Positions 1 to 9,800 of a DNA stretch of 64,000 bases are shown one piece after another. The DNA comes from Sodalis praecaptivus (lineage in GTDB: Bacteria > Pseudomonadota > Gammaproteobacteria > Enterobacterales > Enterobacteriaceae), in NCBI RefSeq assembly GCF_000517425.1, contig NZ_CP006569.1:3276760-3340759 (forward strand). Direction: 5' to 3'. The notes under the pieces are model-generated. The model did not search any database, was not told the origin of the DNA, and saw only the letters and a program-made list of their open reading frames with translations. The position numbers and the translations under genes were made by a program. Position 1 is the first letter of the stretch; every line of letters begins with the position of its first letter.

Positions 1-3000
1 CAGATGACGCCTGCACGGACGGCCAACGAGGCACAGCAGACGCTTACCACCACCTCTATTTGGTCTTTGCCCGATTATCACCTGATAACCACTATTGATG
101 CCCAGGGCAACCAGACCGACTACCGCTATCAAAATAACGATCTGGATTTTTTCCTTACCCGCCACGCCCAGACGCCCTGCGCCGCCATACAGTGCCGCAC
201 TATCCGCTATGATCTGCAACAGAACTCACTGGTACATATCAGTGAAACCGATTCTCTCGGCAATGGCGTTCATCGTTATATTGACGGTTTCGGCCGCCTG
301 CACAGAAAAACCTATTGCAGCGCCCGACGGGCGGATAATCCGGTCACGCTGGAAGAACGACGCTATGACGGCGCCGGCAGGTTAATCGAGGCGACGCTGA
401 ATGATTGGCACATTGCGGCGAACACGCTGGCGCCCTCGCAACAAATCGCGCAACACCGAGGTGAATATTACTACGATGAGTGGGGGCAGCTTAACGTCAT
501 CTTGCATCATGACGGCGAGCGGGGGCAATATCACCTCATCGATAATGCTATTTTTGACGACAGGCAAACCCGCGAACAGTTTCCTTACGATGTTACATCA
601 CGTTCGGTCGATCTCCGCGCCTGTGCCTCGGGCGTGATTGAAGAGCATTACGACATAGTAAACAGACCGCTAAAGCTATTGCGTGAAACGCGCAGTGCCA
701 TAACCTTAGAGGGATTCCGCTCTGTCAACAAAAGACCGCCAGCGGGGGAGGAGGCGTCTGCACTGCCCGACCTAGCCGTGCCATTAGACGAGGCGGCATG
801 CGAAATAGACAACCTCGGCAAGCTTATCAGCGCCGCTGAGTTTATCCGCGACGATATGCAGCGCATTATCGCCGTCACCGAAACGCTATCCCAGCATTAC
901 GTTAATTATCAATATGATTATCAGGATCGCTTATGCCTGATGAGTATTGGCGACACCGGTAATTTTCGCTATGTCTATGACCGTCAGGATGGCCCGCCAA
1001 CCCAGATTCGCTTTTCCCCCCCGTTGTCGTCGCGCCAACCTTTACCGGCTCCTGCCGCGGACCATTATCAGCTCTATGTACGCAGCCTCGATGGCTGGGG
1101 GCGGATACTGAGCGAAAAACAGCTCGGACAAGGCGCTAACGCCTGGCGCTATGAGGGTGCCCACCCCCGCCCGATCGGCTATACCGATGCCGGCCATAAT
1201 ACTTTCCACTTTCGCTACCATCGTCATTTGAAGCATGCGTTGATTGAAATGAAGTATGCCGATGGCCTACGGCGGTTTCACTATGATAATGCCGGTCGAG
1301 TGACGGCGGTACAGGATCATTTCCTCGACGATCTGGCCGGCCCTTGTCTACGCTACCAATATAATTCTGAAGGCCAAGTGATCCGCGAAACGGTTTGTGG
1401 GCCGGAGGACGAAAAGGGGTTTTGGACCGAGTATGACTACAGTCTGGCCGGTCGACTGCTGCAATCCCGCGATAGCCTTGGCCAGACGCATCTCTATCGT
1501 TATGACCGCGCGGGACGGCTGATAACATTGACCGGCAGCGAAGTCGAGCTATCGCTGGACTATGATGCCTTCGGGCGCCTGGCGCAACATACCGTCACCG
1601 AGCGCGCCACGGGCAAAGGCGTCAGGCGCGAACTGCGCTACGGTTTTTTTAATCGGGTGACCAAAATCGCTATCACGCCCTGCGGGCCGCATACGGCCGA
1701 CGCCAAAACGCTACAGATAGCGCTCAAGTATGATGGATTGGATAACATCATCGCCAAGACGGTAACGGAAACATCGGGGGGCGTAGGCCGCACGCGTCAG
1801 GAAACATTTTCCTATGACCGACGCGGCTATCTGACGAATTGCCATTATCACGGGAATTTGCCGCTGCTAGCTAACGATGGGCAAATGGATAGGCAAGTGC
1901 TCAGGCAGGAATTCAAGTACGACGATCTCGCCAATCTCACCGAGGTGAGAACCGAAACCGCGCCACTCGGCGACGGGACCGCGAGCGGCGCGGCCAAGAC
2001 ATTTCTCACCACCCGCTATTTCTATCATAACGGCGAAGCGCCCACCCGCCTCACCGACCTGTCGCATTCCGCGAAGCCTGCGCTAACAAACATGCTGCTT
2101 TACGACAGTTGCGGCAGGCTAGTTCAGGATCATCAGGGCCTTCGCTACTATTACGACCGCTTTGGCCATTTGATTTTAACCCTCACCCCGAATCACGACT
2201 ATAAATTCTACCATTATGATCCCGCCGGCCGCCTTTTCGCCTGCGGCGATGAACGGGGTGAGACGGTTTATCTTTACAGCCAGAATCGCCTAACCCATGT
2301 CAAACGCTACACGCGCGACACGCCATTTCCGCCGCAGACGGTGCTTGACGCCATCAAAAAAGACGATGTGCCCAATGTGGCCGGCGCCATCAACGGGCTG
2401 ACGGCGCATATCAACCTGGATAAGCGCAAGAACGGATTGACGCACGCAACGCTTTTTCACTACGGCAATACCCACGCGCTTATCACCCGCTGCGAGCGTC
2501 AACCGGGCTGGCCGTCAGTACTGTTGCTGGCCGCCGATCAGCAAGGAAATACCGTGCAGGCCGGCGGCACTGCGCGGATTGATTATCTTCCCTGGGGGCT
2601 GGCCAATGAGCCTATGGAGGGCGTCGCAACCGACGCTACCCTGCCTGAAGACATGCCCCGTTATCAGGGCTGCCTGCTCGATAGCGCCGTCAACGGCTAC
2701 TTTATGGGCAGCGATCACCGGCTGTATCAGCCCGAGGTCCGGCGGTTCATTTCCCCCGCCGCTCTGCGTTTTCCCGGCGTGGCGGGACTGAACCCTTATA
2801 CCTTCATGATGAACGATCCCGTTAACCAAACGTTTCCCAACGCGCGGGGCAACCGCAGGGGACGGATGACGCAGCCGTCGGGCAAAGAAGCGCCTCCGCT
2901 GACGCACCCCGCCTTCGATACGGTGTTGAGCGCCACCCCTCCTCTGCATATCATGCTAACCGCAACAGACTTTAGCTGGGCCGCCTCCGCTATTGCGTCG

Positions 3001-3699
3001 GGATCGCTGGAGTATAAAGACCCGATGGTCAGCTGCGCCCTGCTGTGGTCGTCAAAAATGCTGGCGCTGGCCGCCGGCTGCGACGAGCCGGTCGTGGGGG
3101 AACACCGCCGCCGGCAGTCACCGCTGGACGCGTTTCAAAGCCTATCCCTTTCATGTTTGAAACATGGCAACAACCAGGTAAATCATTTCAGCCACTATCG
3201 GTACCAGAACCCGTTGGCGCAGGCCGCCTGCCCCACGTTGCAAAACATCCTGCAACGCGGGCATCACGGCAGTTTATTGCCGACGAGCCCACGCTCAATC
3301 GCTCCCCCCTGGCCAAGCCTTCTGCCTATGCTTGCGAGCGAAGAACCGTGGATAAGCGTCGATCATCCGCTGTTAATGCTTGCCAGCTACGCCGCCGGCA
3401 CCGAATCCGCCCGGCAGCTCGCCGATCTCATTAGCCGGCCGATGGCGACATTCACGCTCGCGTTAGGGCCCGCAATGGCTTTTGCCGCCGAGGGTTTCGC
3501 GCCAAGTGTTCAGCGCGATGGATCATTTCCCGCTGCGGCGCAAGGTGGCGCGGCCCATGCTTACCTTTTTTTCATGGGCTATCGCCCTGCCCCGACAATG
3601 TGCTATCCGCTGCTTTATCCCGACGGCCCTTTCGCCGGCGGCCGCCCGCTATCGGAAGCAACGACCGCCATGACGCGCTATTTTCCCGGCGCTTTTTGA
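1..3699 (+). CDS. Rhs/YD-repeat protein, 5' end outside window
   Basis: The reading frame is open to the left edge, so the gene starts upstream. The visible 1232 codons carry many YD-type repeats (YDxxGRL, YRYDRAGRL), the hallmark of Rhs and Tc-C shell proteins that encapsulate a C-terminal effector. The start of the visible part aligns with about residue 690 of the next gene, so roughly 680 residues are missing to the left. The core ends near GLNPYTFMMNDP (about 2790-2830), followed by about 290 variable residues. The last part (LLMLASYAAG, then ARQLADLISRPMA, AEGFA and YPDG) matches the C-terminus of the downstream paralogue, but Ser (codon at 3385) replaces that protein's Cys. It ends 17 nt before the next start, so the two are probably co-transcribed. 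Toxicity is an inference from family only. Confidence 0.9.
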   Translation, partial: QMTPARTANEAQQTLTTTSIWSLPDYHLITTIDAQGNQTDYRYQNNDLDFFLTRHAQTPCAAIQCRTIRYDLQQNSLVHISETDSLGNGVHRYIDGFGRLHRKTYCSARRADNPVTLEERRYDGAGRLIEATLNDWHIAANTLAPSQQIAQHRGEYYYDEWGQLNVILHHDGERGQYHLIDNAIFDDRQTREQFPYDVTSRSVDLRACASGVIEEHYDIVNRPLKLLRETRSAITLEGFRSVNKRPPAGEEASALPDLAVPLDEAACEIDNLGKLISAAEFIRDDMQRIIAVTETLSQHYVNYQYDYQDRLCLMSIGDTGNFRYVYDRQDGPPTQIRFSPPLSSRQPLPAPAADHYQLYVRSLDGWGRILSEKQLGQGANAWRYEGAHPRPIGYTDAGHNTFHFRYHRHLKHALIEMKYADGLRRFHYDNAGRVTAVQDHFLDDLAGPCLRYQYNSEGQVIRETVCGPEDEKGFWTEYDYSLAGRLLQSRDSLGQTHLYRYDRAGRLITLTGSEVELSLDYDAFGRLAQHTVTERATGKGVRRELRYGFFNRVTKIAITPCGPHTADAKTLQIALKYDGLDNIIAKTVTETSGGVGRTRQETFSYDRRGYLTNCHYHGNLPLLANDGQMDRQVLRQEFKYDDLANLTEVRTETAPLGDGTASGAAKTFLTTRYFYHNGEAPTRLTDLSHSAKPALTNMLLYDSCGRLVQDHQGLRYYYDRFGHLILTLTPNHDYKFYHYDPAGRLFACGDERGETVYLYSQNRLTHVKRYTRDTPFPPQTVLDAIKKDDVPNVAGAINGLTAHINLDKRKNGLTHATLFHYGNTHALITRCERQPGWPSVLLLAADQQGNTVQAGGTARIDYLPWGLANEPMEGVATDATLPEDMPRYQGCLLDSAVNGYFMGSDHRLYQPEVRRFISPAALRFPGVAGLNPYTFMMNDPVNQTFPNARGNRRGRMTQPSGKEAPPLTHPAFDTVLSATPPLHIMLTATDFSWAASAIASGSLEYKDPMVSCALLWSSKMLALAAGCDEPVVGEHRRRQSPLDAFQSLSLSCLKHGNNQVNHFSHYRYQNPLAQAACPTLQNILQRGHHGSLLPTSPRSIAPPWPSLLPMLASEEPWISVDHPLLMLASYAAGTESARQLADLISRPMATFTLALGPAMAFAAEGFAPSVQRDGSFPAAAQGGAAHAYLFFMGYRPAPTMCYPLLYPDGPFAGGRPLSEATTAMTRYFPGAF

Positions 3700-3716
3700 C
3701 CCCAGGACAAGGATGT

Positions 3717-6700
3717 ATGAATACATTTACTTCACCGTGCATTGACCCGCGCACCGGTTTGATTCGCTTTCAGTTACCGCTGCTGCACCTCATCGGCAAT
3801 GACCACATGGGTCCGGCGCTCAGCCTGATGCTGGACTATCTCCCGCTGGAAACGCAGCCTAGCCTGTACGGTCAGGGTTTCCGCGATACTTTGTCATGGT
3901 TCAATCCGCAGACCCGGCAGTTGCAAACCGACGGCGGCGCGCGTTTCGGGCTTACTCGACGAGACGGGGAATGGGCTTTCCTTTCTCCGTGCCCGCAGCA
4001 CATCAAGTTGGCTACGCGCCAAGACAGCCTGTGGATTTATTATCGCAACGGCGCAATCGAAATCGTCTCCCGTTCGCCGCAGCAACCCGCCGACGATGTA
4101 CTGTGGCGACTGCAAACGCGGCTCTCTGCGGGAGGAAACGCCCTAACGCTCAGTTGGGGATGGCGGCAGCATCTGGCGCTGTTGATTTCCGTTGCCGATG
4201 ACGACGGCGAATTGCTGCGCACGTCGCTGCGGTTATTGCCACCCGCCGGGGAAAAGGCGCGTGCCAGGATGGATGTTGAAGGCGGATCCCCTGCGCAGGC
4301 CGAATTGATTGCTGACATCGAAGCCACCGCGCGTAGTGCGGCAAAAGCGGAAGCCGACGCCCCAGCGCAGGCCGGGTTGATTGCTGACATCGAGGCCACC
4401 GCGCGAAGTGCGGCAAAGACGGAAGCCGACGCCCCAGCGCAGGCTGGGTTGATTGCTGACATCGAGGCCAACGCCCGGAGCGCGCGAAACCCGGCGTCAG
4501 AAGCCTTTGTACAGGCAAACGCCAGCGCCCGGGCAGGGGCCAAGGCCGATGCAAAGAGCAACACGGCGTCTGCGATAAACGCAGAGCTGGTTTTTACCTG
4601 CTTTCCCGCATCGCAAGCCCCCGTCACCACCCTGTTGACCGTCGCCGGAGGCCGACTGATTCAGCTATCCAGGGGATCCGCGGGGGAACGGATTTTATGC
4701 CGTATCGCCTATCACCCCACCTTGGGGGTAATACAACAGGTTAACTTGTCCGGCGGCGTGTGCGAATCGTTTGGCTACGCAGAAGATGCGGTGTTCCCCC
4801 TTGTCAACGGCCATACCACCACCGTCAGCGACGGCGATAAGCGCCTGTATTGCCTGACCGAAACCTTCAGCATCAGCCACAGCGATGCGGTTGCTCCGCA
4901 TCCGACCCGTCACCATCATCCTGACGGCGCCGCGGAAGCCCCGACCCCTTATCAGTCGGTGATGACCCGTATCCTGCCCATGCCGGCGGAAAACGTTCTC
5001 CATTCCGACGACGGCGCACCTGAGATCCAGACGATTATCCACCGCTACAATCGCTTGCATTTACTGGTGGCGAAAGAGGAGATCCGCGAAACGCAGGTCT
5101 GTGGACAACGGCGGCGAGGACGAACCAGCACGCAATGGGCTTATAACTGTGACGATGCGCTGGCGCTGGCCGATCAAAGCGCGCACTACGCGCTGGCGCG
5201 AGAAAAACGGGTCACCTGGGATGAAAACGGGCCGGCGCCCCGATATCTGCCCCGCTATCGCTGCGAAATATCCCGCTATGAATATGATAATGGGGGCAAC
5301 CTCATCCAGCATGTTTATCCCGACGGCAGCAGCGAACGCATCACCTACTACTCGCCGGCAGGGGAGGAACACTGCCCTGCCGAGCCTCAGGGCTTTATCC
5401 GCTTCATCAAAAGCGTAACCCATTGCCGTAGAGGGGGGGATCCGGCCACGGGCAGAACCGTCTTCTATCGCTACCGCGGCTTCCCCGGCCGGAGCGGCTC
5501 GCCGCTGGCGGGGCGGCAAATGATCCTCTGCATCGCTGAAGAAGTACCGGGCCGGCTGCTACAGCGCTTTGATTATCACATGCAGCCCGACGGCGGCAAT
5601 AATGAACACGGCCGCTTGATAAAAAAAACCTATACCCACTACCCGGAGAATACCCCGAACACGTTTAGCGAAACCTACCGCTGGAGCAAAATGATTCCCG
5701 CAGGCCAAAACGACGCCGATGCGCAGCTACAGCGGGAAACGCAGTTGCGCCATCTGGACGATGCCGCGCCGCTCACCACCACTCGGGTATGGCGTCATGC
5801 CGGCTATGCGTTGCTGTCATTTACCGATGCCTACGGCAATACGACCCGCTATCACTATGCCCCGGAGGGATATCTAGAGAAAACGGAACACCATGCCGAT
5901 ACCCCCTACGCCTCGGTCAGCCACCGTTGGCTGGAGGAGAACTTCCGCCAGAACGGGTTAATTACTCTGACCCGTACCGATATTCAGGGCAACCGTATCA
6001 TCAGCCATATTGACGGTTTCGGTCGGCTGCACCGCCGCTATTATCAATGTCGTCAGCATCCCTTGAATCGGCTACCGATCGAGCAACGCGAGTATGATCC
6101 GCTGGGACGGCTTTCCCGCCTCACAACCTACGACCACAGCGATGAGGAAGGCCCCATTCGCCCGCTTGTCACCCGCTACAACGATTGCGCCTGGGATCAC
6201 TGGGGTCACCGTTATGCAAGCGTCGATCACGACGGCCAGCAGGGCGTTTGCCATTACCATCATCTGGACATTATTAAACAGAAAAGCAGCAAACAAACGC
6301 GCAGCGACTACCGCAGCGGCCGCCATGGCAATGCTGCGCCGCACTATTCGGGTATCTTCTACGAACGTTACCGGCACGGTAAGCCATTGCGGCAATTGCG
6401 TCTGCTGCCGCAGCCTGACGGCAAAGCCTCCGTCATTATCAGTGAACTGCGTCTGAATTATGACGATCAATGCCGTTTGAGCGCGGTGAACGAACGGGGG
6501 ACAGGCCAGGCCATCCGTTGGCGCTATAATGATGACGATCGGGTAGCGCAGCAGACGCTGCAGGACGGCAGTCTGCTGCATTATCGTTACCGCTCGCCGG
6601 ACGACAGTCCGTCCTTTATCGCCATCAGCGCGGGACCCACGGCGCCTCAGCAAACGCTATACCGCTGCGAGACCGATCGCTGGGGGCGGATGACGGCATC

Positions 6701-9164
6701 GCGCGAGGGGGAAGCGCCGACGGCGACCCAGGTCTATTATGCCGCCCTGAGCCCGCTACCCACGGCAGTCCAACATGCCGATGGCACGATCACGCGGTTC
6801 GATTTTCATCCCAAGCATAACGCTTTGATCCGGCAAAGTTGGGAGGGAGGCCACCGCGAGTTCCATTACGATAACACCACCGGGTATCTTATTGGCTGCA
6901 CCGAATACCGTACCGACGCCTCCCCCTCCGGCGCCGTCGTGAGCCGCGTCGCCCTGCGCTACAATTCACAGGGTCAGCGGGTGCAGGAGATGATTTTCAG
7001 CGCGCGGGATCAACTGCTGTATGAGGTCTATTACCGGTACAGCCTCGCGGGAAGGCTCCTCAGCGTGCGCGATAGCGAAGATACGCATATACGCTATCGC
7101 TATGACGCCGCCGGTCGCTTGAGTTCCGTACGCGACAATTATATGGAAGTCCATTTTGATTACGATCATCTCGAGCGCATGACGCGCCGGCAGGTAAGAC
7201 TGCCCGGTCAGGAAAACGTGACTACCCGGTGGCTGTTTGATGCTTTCAACCGCCCGGTCAATATCTTGGTCACCAGCCAAACGGGCGCGGAAACGCCGGT
7301 GGAACTCATCATTAGCCAGCAGTTTAATGGCCTGGATCAGATCGTCAAACGTACGCTGCAAGAACGCAGGGGCGGAAAGACGTTACGGCGCTACGAAAGT
7401 TTTGACTATAGCGCGCGCGGCTGCCTTACCGCCTGCCGCTACGCCGGCGAGTTGCCGCTGCTGGCGGCGGTGGGCGAGCAATTTGAGCAGGTGATCGCCG
7501 AAACGTTCACCTGGGATGCGCTAAACAACCTTACCGAGGCGACGGTACACTATGCACAACCCACACAAACCGGCTGTCCCGCCGAACAAACGACCCGCTA
7601 TGGCTACCACCACCCCGACTGCCCCACTCGCCGCACCAGCATCCAGTACGGCGGCGCCGACGCCCGCACCGTCCAATTGGCCTATGATCTGCAAGGCCGC
7701 CTGATAGATGACGGTCATCGGCGGCGCTATCGTTACGATCCCCTAGGGCGATTGCAAGCGGTCTCCGGCGACGGCCTTCCCGCGACATGTTATTGCTACG
7801 ACGCATTCAATCGATTGCAAGGACAGAGCGGCGAAGACGCAACCTCCCTGCACTTTTATCACGGCCGCCGCTTGGCGCATATCAAACACCATTGTCCCAC
7901 CAGGCCGGCGCAGGAGATTGACCGGGTCAGCTATGTCCACGCCGCCGGTCTGGCGGCGGTGAAAACCCGCTCCGCGCTCGGAACGGATATTTTACTCACC
8001 GCGACGGATAGCCGCGGCAGTCTCCTGCGCTACGGCCGCCAACCCACCCAGCATTACCTCGCCTGGGGCACCCCTGCTGCGGCGACGTCTTCGTTTGATG
8101 CCGCTTGCGCCAGTCCATTGGCGCGCTATCTGCCGCTGTGGCAAGGGGAATTGTACGATACGGCGAGCGGCGGCTACCTTCTCGGCAGCGGCTACCGGCT
8201 TTATCGTCCCGATCTCCAGGGCTTCACCACCCAGGATAACCTGCGGGTGGGCGGTCTGACGGGGATTAACCGCTATCTTTACGGTCGCGGCGACCCTATC
8301 AATCGCTTCGATCCCGATGGCCGCTTGAGTTGGAATGCCTGGGTAAATTACGCCTATGGCGCGGGCGCCACGCTGATGGCACCGGCGGTTTTCCTGGCCG
8401 CCGGTCCGGCGGGTTTAGCGACCGCGCTCACGTTATCCGCCACCCAATTGACCAGCGGCATCCTCGCTATCGCCGCGGGCATGCTGGATCGACAGCATCC
8501 GCACGTGGCCGGCGTGTTGTCACTGTGTTCATTGGGTGTCGCGCTGGCCGCCAGCGGTATTGGCGAGGCGATCGCGGCCAGAGAGGCCATGGCGATAGAA
8601 AGCGCCGGCTTTGCGCCGCGGCCAATTTACCATCTCAACAAATCGGAGATGGGGCTGTATACCAATTACGCCAACCGTCACATCCTGGCGTTTCAAACTC
8701 ACGGCTCGCCGACAGGCGCGCTGTTGCAAAACCCTGAAGGGCAGATGGTTTCCGCCGCGACGGTCGCCTATGAGTATATTCAGCCGCTGCTGGACGTTGC
8801 CATGAAGACCGAGCAGCAGGTGTTTTCCCCCAATGAACCGTTGCTGCTGCTGGCCTGCTATGGCGCGCGCAGCGGCGCGGCGCACGAGGTGGCCAATGCC
8901 CTGGGCCGGCCGGTGGCGGCCTATGATAATTTGCTCTTCACGGTAAAGTCGGTTTTTGCCGAAGGCTTCGCCGGCGGCGATATTATGCCGCGCTATCGAG
9001 TTGCCCATAATCCGCTGCGGCGTTTGTGGCTGCACGTCAGCGGACAGCCGATGTTCCACTCTGCCAGCTATCACATGGTTTATCCAGACGGCTTTGACGC
9101 AATGGCCCAGGGAGCAATGACCTCCATCAGCAACTTTGAACGTCATTACTATGGAATCGGCTAA
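3717..9164 (+). CDS. Rhs/YD-repeat toxin-like protein with a C-terminal domain resembling clan CD peptidases
   Basis: The protein has 1815 aa. The ATG at 3717 is preceded by AAGGA and gives the N-terminus MNTFTSPCIDPRTGLIRF, of the 'DPRTG' type seen in secreted YD-repeat proteins; an upstream in-frame start overlaps the previous gene and lacks a better ribosome site. Order: N-terminal beta region, an Ala-rich stretch of 24-residue repeats (about 193-260), YD-repeat shell (about 330-1530) ending in NRYLYGRGDPINRFDPDG, then about 280 variable residues. That tail has a hydrophobic Ala/Gly-rich segment (about 1545-1625) followed by a domain with THGSPTG (His1662, Gly1663) and LLLLACYGARSG (Cys1714). 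A His-Gly after one strand and an Ala-Cys after a hydrophobic strand is the catalytic layout of clan CD cysteine peptidases; this assignment is inference. It is a tandem paralogue of the upstream gene. No immunity gene is evident. Confidence 0.9.
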   Translation: MNTFTSPCIDPRTGLIRFQLPLLHLIGNDHMGPALSLMLDYLPLETQPSLYGQGFRDTLSWFNPQTRQLQTDGGARFGLTRRDGEWAFLSPCPQHIKLATRQDSLWIYYRNGAIEIVSRSPQQPADDVLWRLQTRLSAGGNALTLSWGWRQHLALLISVADDDGELLRTSLRLLPPAGEKARARMDVEGGSPAQAELIADIEATARSAAKAEADAPAQAGLIADIEATARSAAKTEADAPAQAGLIADIEANARSARNPASEAFVQANASARAGAKADAKSNTASAINAELVFTCFPASQAPVTTLLTVAGGRLIQLSRGSAGERILCRIAYHPTLGVIQQVNLSGGVCESFGYAEDAVFPLVNGHTTTVSDGDKRLYCLTETFSISHSDAVAPHPTRHHHPDGAAEAPTPYQSVMTRILPMPAENVLHSDDGAPEIQTIIHRYNRLHLLVAKEEIRETQVCGQRRRGRTSTQWAYNCDDALALADQSAHYALAREKRVTWDENGPAPRYLPRYRCEISRYEYDNGGNLIQHVYPDGSSERITYYSPAGEEHCPAEPQGFIRFIKSVTHCRRGGDPATGRTVFYRYRGFPGRSGSPLAGRQMILCIAEEVPGRLLQRFDYHMQPDGGNNEHGRLIKKTYTHYPENTPNTFSETYRWSKMIPAGQNDADAQLQRETQLRHLDDAAPLTTTRVWRHAGYALLSFTDAYGNTTRYHYAPEGYLEKTEHHADTPYASVSHRWLEENFRQNGLITLTRTDIQGNRIISHIDGFGRLHRRYYQCRQHPLNRLPIEQREYDPLGRLSRLTTYDHSDEEGPIRPLVTRYNDCAWDHWGHRYASVDHDGQQGVCHYHHLDIIKQKSSKQTRSDYRSGRHGNAAPHYSGIFYERYRHGKPLRQLRLLPQPDGKASVIISELRLNYDDQCRLSAVNERGTGQAIRWRYNDDDRVAQQTLQDGSLLHYRYRSPDDSPSFIAISAGPTAPQQTLYRCETDRWGRMTASREGEAPTATQVYYAALSPLPTAVQHADGTITRFDFHPKHNALIRQSWEGGHREFHYDNTTGYLIGCTEYRTDASPSGAVVSRVALRYNSQGQRVQEMIFSARDQLLYEVYYRYSLAGRLLSVRDSEDTHIRYRYDAAGRLSSVRDNYMEVHFDYDHLERMTRRQVRLPGQENVTTRWLFDAFNRPVNILVTSQTGAETPVELIISQQFNGLDQIVKRTLQERRGGKTLRRYESFDYSARGCLTACRYAGELPLLAAVGEQFEQVIAETFTWDALNNLTEATVHYAQPTQTGCPAEQTTRYGYHHPDCPTRRTSIQYGGADARTVQLAYDLQGRLIDDGHRRRYRYDPLGRLQAVSGDGLPATCYCYDAFNRLQGQSGEDATSLHFYHGRRLAHIKHHCPTRPAQEIDRVSYVHAAGLAAVKTRSALGTDILLTATDSRGSLLRYGRQPTQHYLAWGTPAAATSSFDAACASPLARYLPLWQGELYDTASGGYLLGSGYRLYRPDLQGFTTQDNLRVGGLTGINRYLYGRGDPINRFDPDGRLSWNAWVNYAYGAGATLMAPAVFLAAGPAGLATALTLSATQLTSGILAIAAGMLDRQHPHVAGVLSLCSLGVALAASGIGEAIAAREAMAIESAGFAPRPIYHLNKSEMGLYTNYANRHILAFQTHGSPTGALLQNPEGQMVSAATVAYEYIQPLLDVAMKTEQQVFSPNEPLLLLACYGARSGAAHEVANALGRPVAAYDNLLFTVKSVFAEGFAGGDIMPRYRVAHNPLRRLWLHVSGQPMFHSASYHMVYPDGFDAMAQGAMTSISNFERHYYGIG
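4293..4488 (+). repeat. 72-bp in-frame tandem repeat inside the Rhs gene
   Basis: Units start at 4293, 4365 and 4437, exactly 72 bp apart. The first two are nearly identical and the third decays after about 50 bp. Each encodes 24 residues beginning AQAxLIADIEAxARSA. Because 72 is a multiple of three, copy number can change without loss of frame. The predicted peptide is Ala-rich and helical, unlike the surrounding beta-rich shell. Confidence 0.9.
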
Positions 9165-9268
9165 CCCCCGGCCGCGCCGGCCAAAGTGCGCTGGACGAAC
9201 CGCCGGCCTCGCCCCCGTTGTTCCACGCACTGTTTGGCGGTGCGCGGTGCCCTCCTTGCGCCTAGAGG

Positions 9269-9586
9269 TCAATCTAGCGCGCCGGGGGAAATATTTATGG
9301 CATCGTCGTCGCCAGGAATAAGGTAACGCGACCCGCACTTCTCGGCCGCTGACGACCTGGATAGCGTCTCGGTGCCCGAGGCGCCACAATTTTTCTCCAC
9401 GGTTTCGTTATGCATTAGCAGCGCTTTTTTGGTACGCGCATCCAGCAGGTCGATATCCCTGTCGGTCAGATACAGCGGCGTCACCCAGCTGCAACCGGTA
9501 TCAACGATCGCCGGCGGCATCGGGATAGCGCCATTTTTTCCGCAGCCGGCTATCGACATCGCCAGCAGACAAACGATTAATTTCAT
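9269..9586 (-). CDS. o-spanin, Rz1/LysC-like lipoprotein
   Basis: The 105-aa product begins MKLIVCLLAMSIAGC, a lipoprotein signal peptide with lipobox IAGC, followed by a Pro-containing segment and the pattern CSWVTPLYLTDRDIDLLD, then KKALLMHNETVEKNC, typical of phage LysC/Rz1-like outer-membrane spanins. The longer frame to 9619 is ignored because the signal peptide starts at 9586. It overlaps the i-spanin gene (9501-9800) in a different frame, the usual nested or overlapping layout. In a phage it would link to the i-spanin to fuse inner and outer membranes at lysis. Here it lies convergent to the Rhs genes with no endolysin beside it. Confidence 0.75.
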   Translation of the reverse strand: MKLIVCLLAMSIAGCGKNGAIPMPPAIVDTGCSWVTPLYLTDRDIDLLDARTKKALLMHNETVEKNCGASGTETLSRSSAAEKCGSRYLIPGDDDAINISPGALD

Positions 9587-9800
9587 CCTTGATCCCCCCT
9601 GCCGTCTTGTGAACCTCATTTTGCCGCTGCACGATATGCGCTATCGCCTGACGCTGCGCCGCCTCGCGCTGCGCCGCGGCCCGTTTTTGCGCCGCGGCAC
9701 GCCCCCGCGCGCGGCCACAACCGAATGCCACCATCAGTAACCCCATCACCGCCCCGAGTAGGGTGGCGATGATGCCAGGACATGACAATAGCGTTGTCAT
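9501..9800 (-). CDS. i-spanin, Rz/LysB-like
   Basis: The 99-aa product has one N-terminal membrane segment (about residues 8-27, LLGAVMGLLMVAFGCG), then a charged, Ala/Gln-rich helix expected to form a periplasmic coiled coil, and ends near RLRKKW, common at the C-terminus of Rz-like proteins. The ATG has GGGGGA upstream and overlaps the holin-like stop codon (ATGA), showing translational coupling. With the overlapping lipoprotein downstream it forms a two-component spanin. Confidence 0.7.
   Translation of the reverse strand: MTTLLSCPGIIATLLGAVMGLLMVAFGCGRARGRAAAQKRAAAQREAAQRQAIAHIVQRQNEVHKTAGGIKDEINRLSAGDVDSRLRKKWRYPDAAGDR

Noticed and set aside
4040-4630. 196-aa minus-strand ORF rich in Ala/Ser with internal repeats
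   Set aside because: It is the antisense shadow of the 72-bp repeat in the Rhs gene, with no ribosome site and no family features.
8529-9389. 286-aa minus-strand ORF
   Set aside because: Lies opposite the end of the second Rhs gene and across the o-spanin gene; composition is that of a GC-rich antisense frame.
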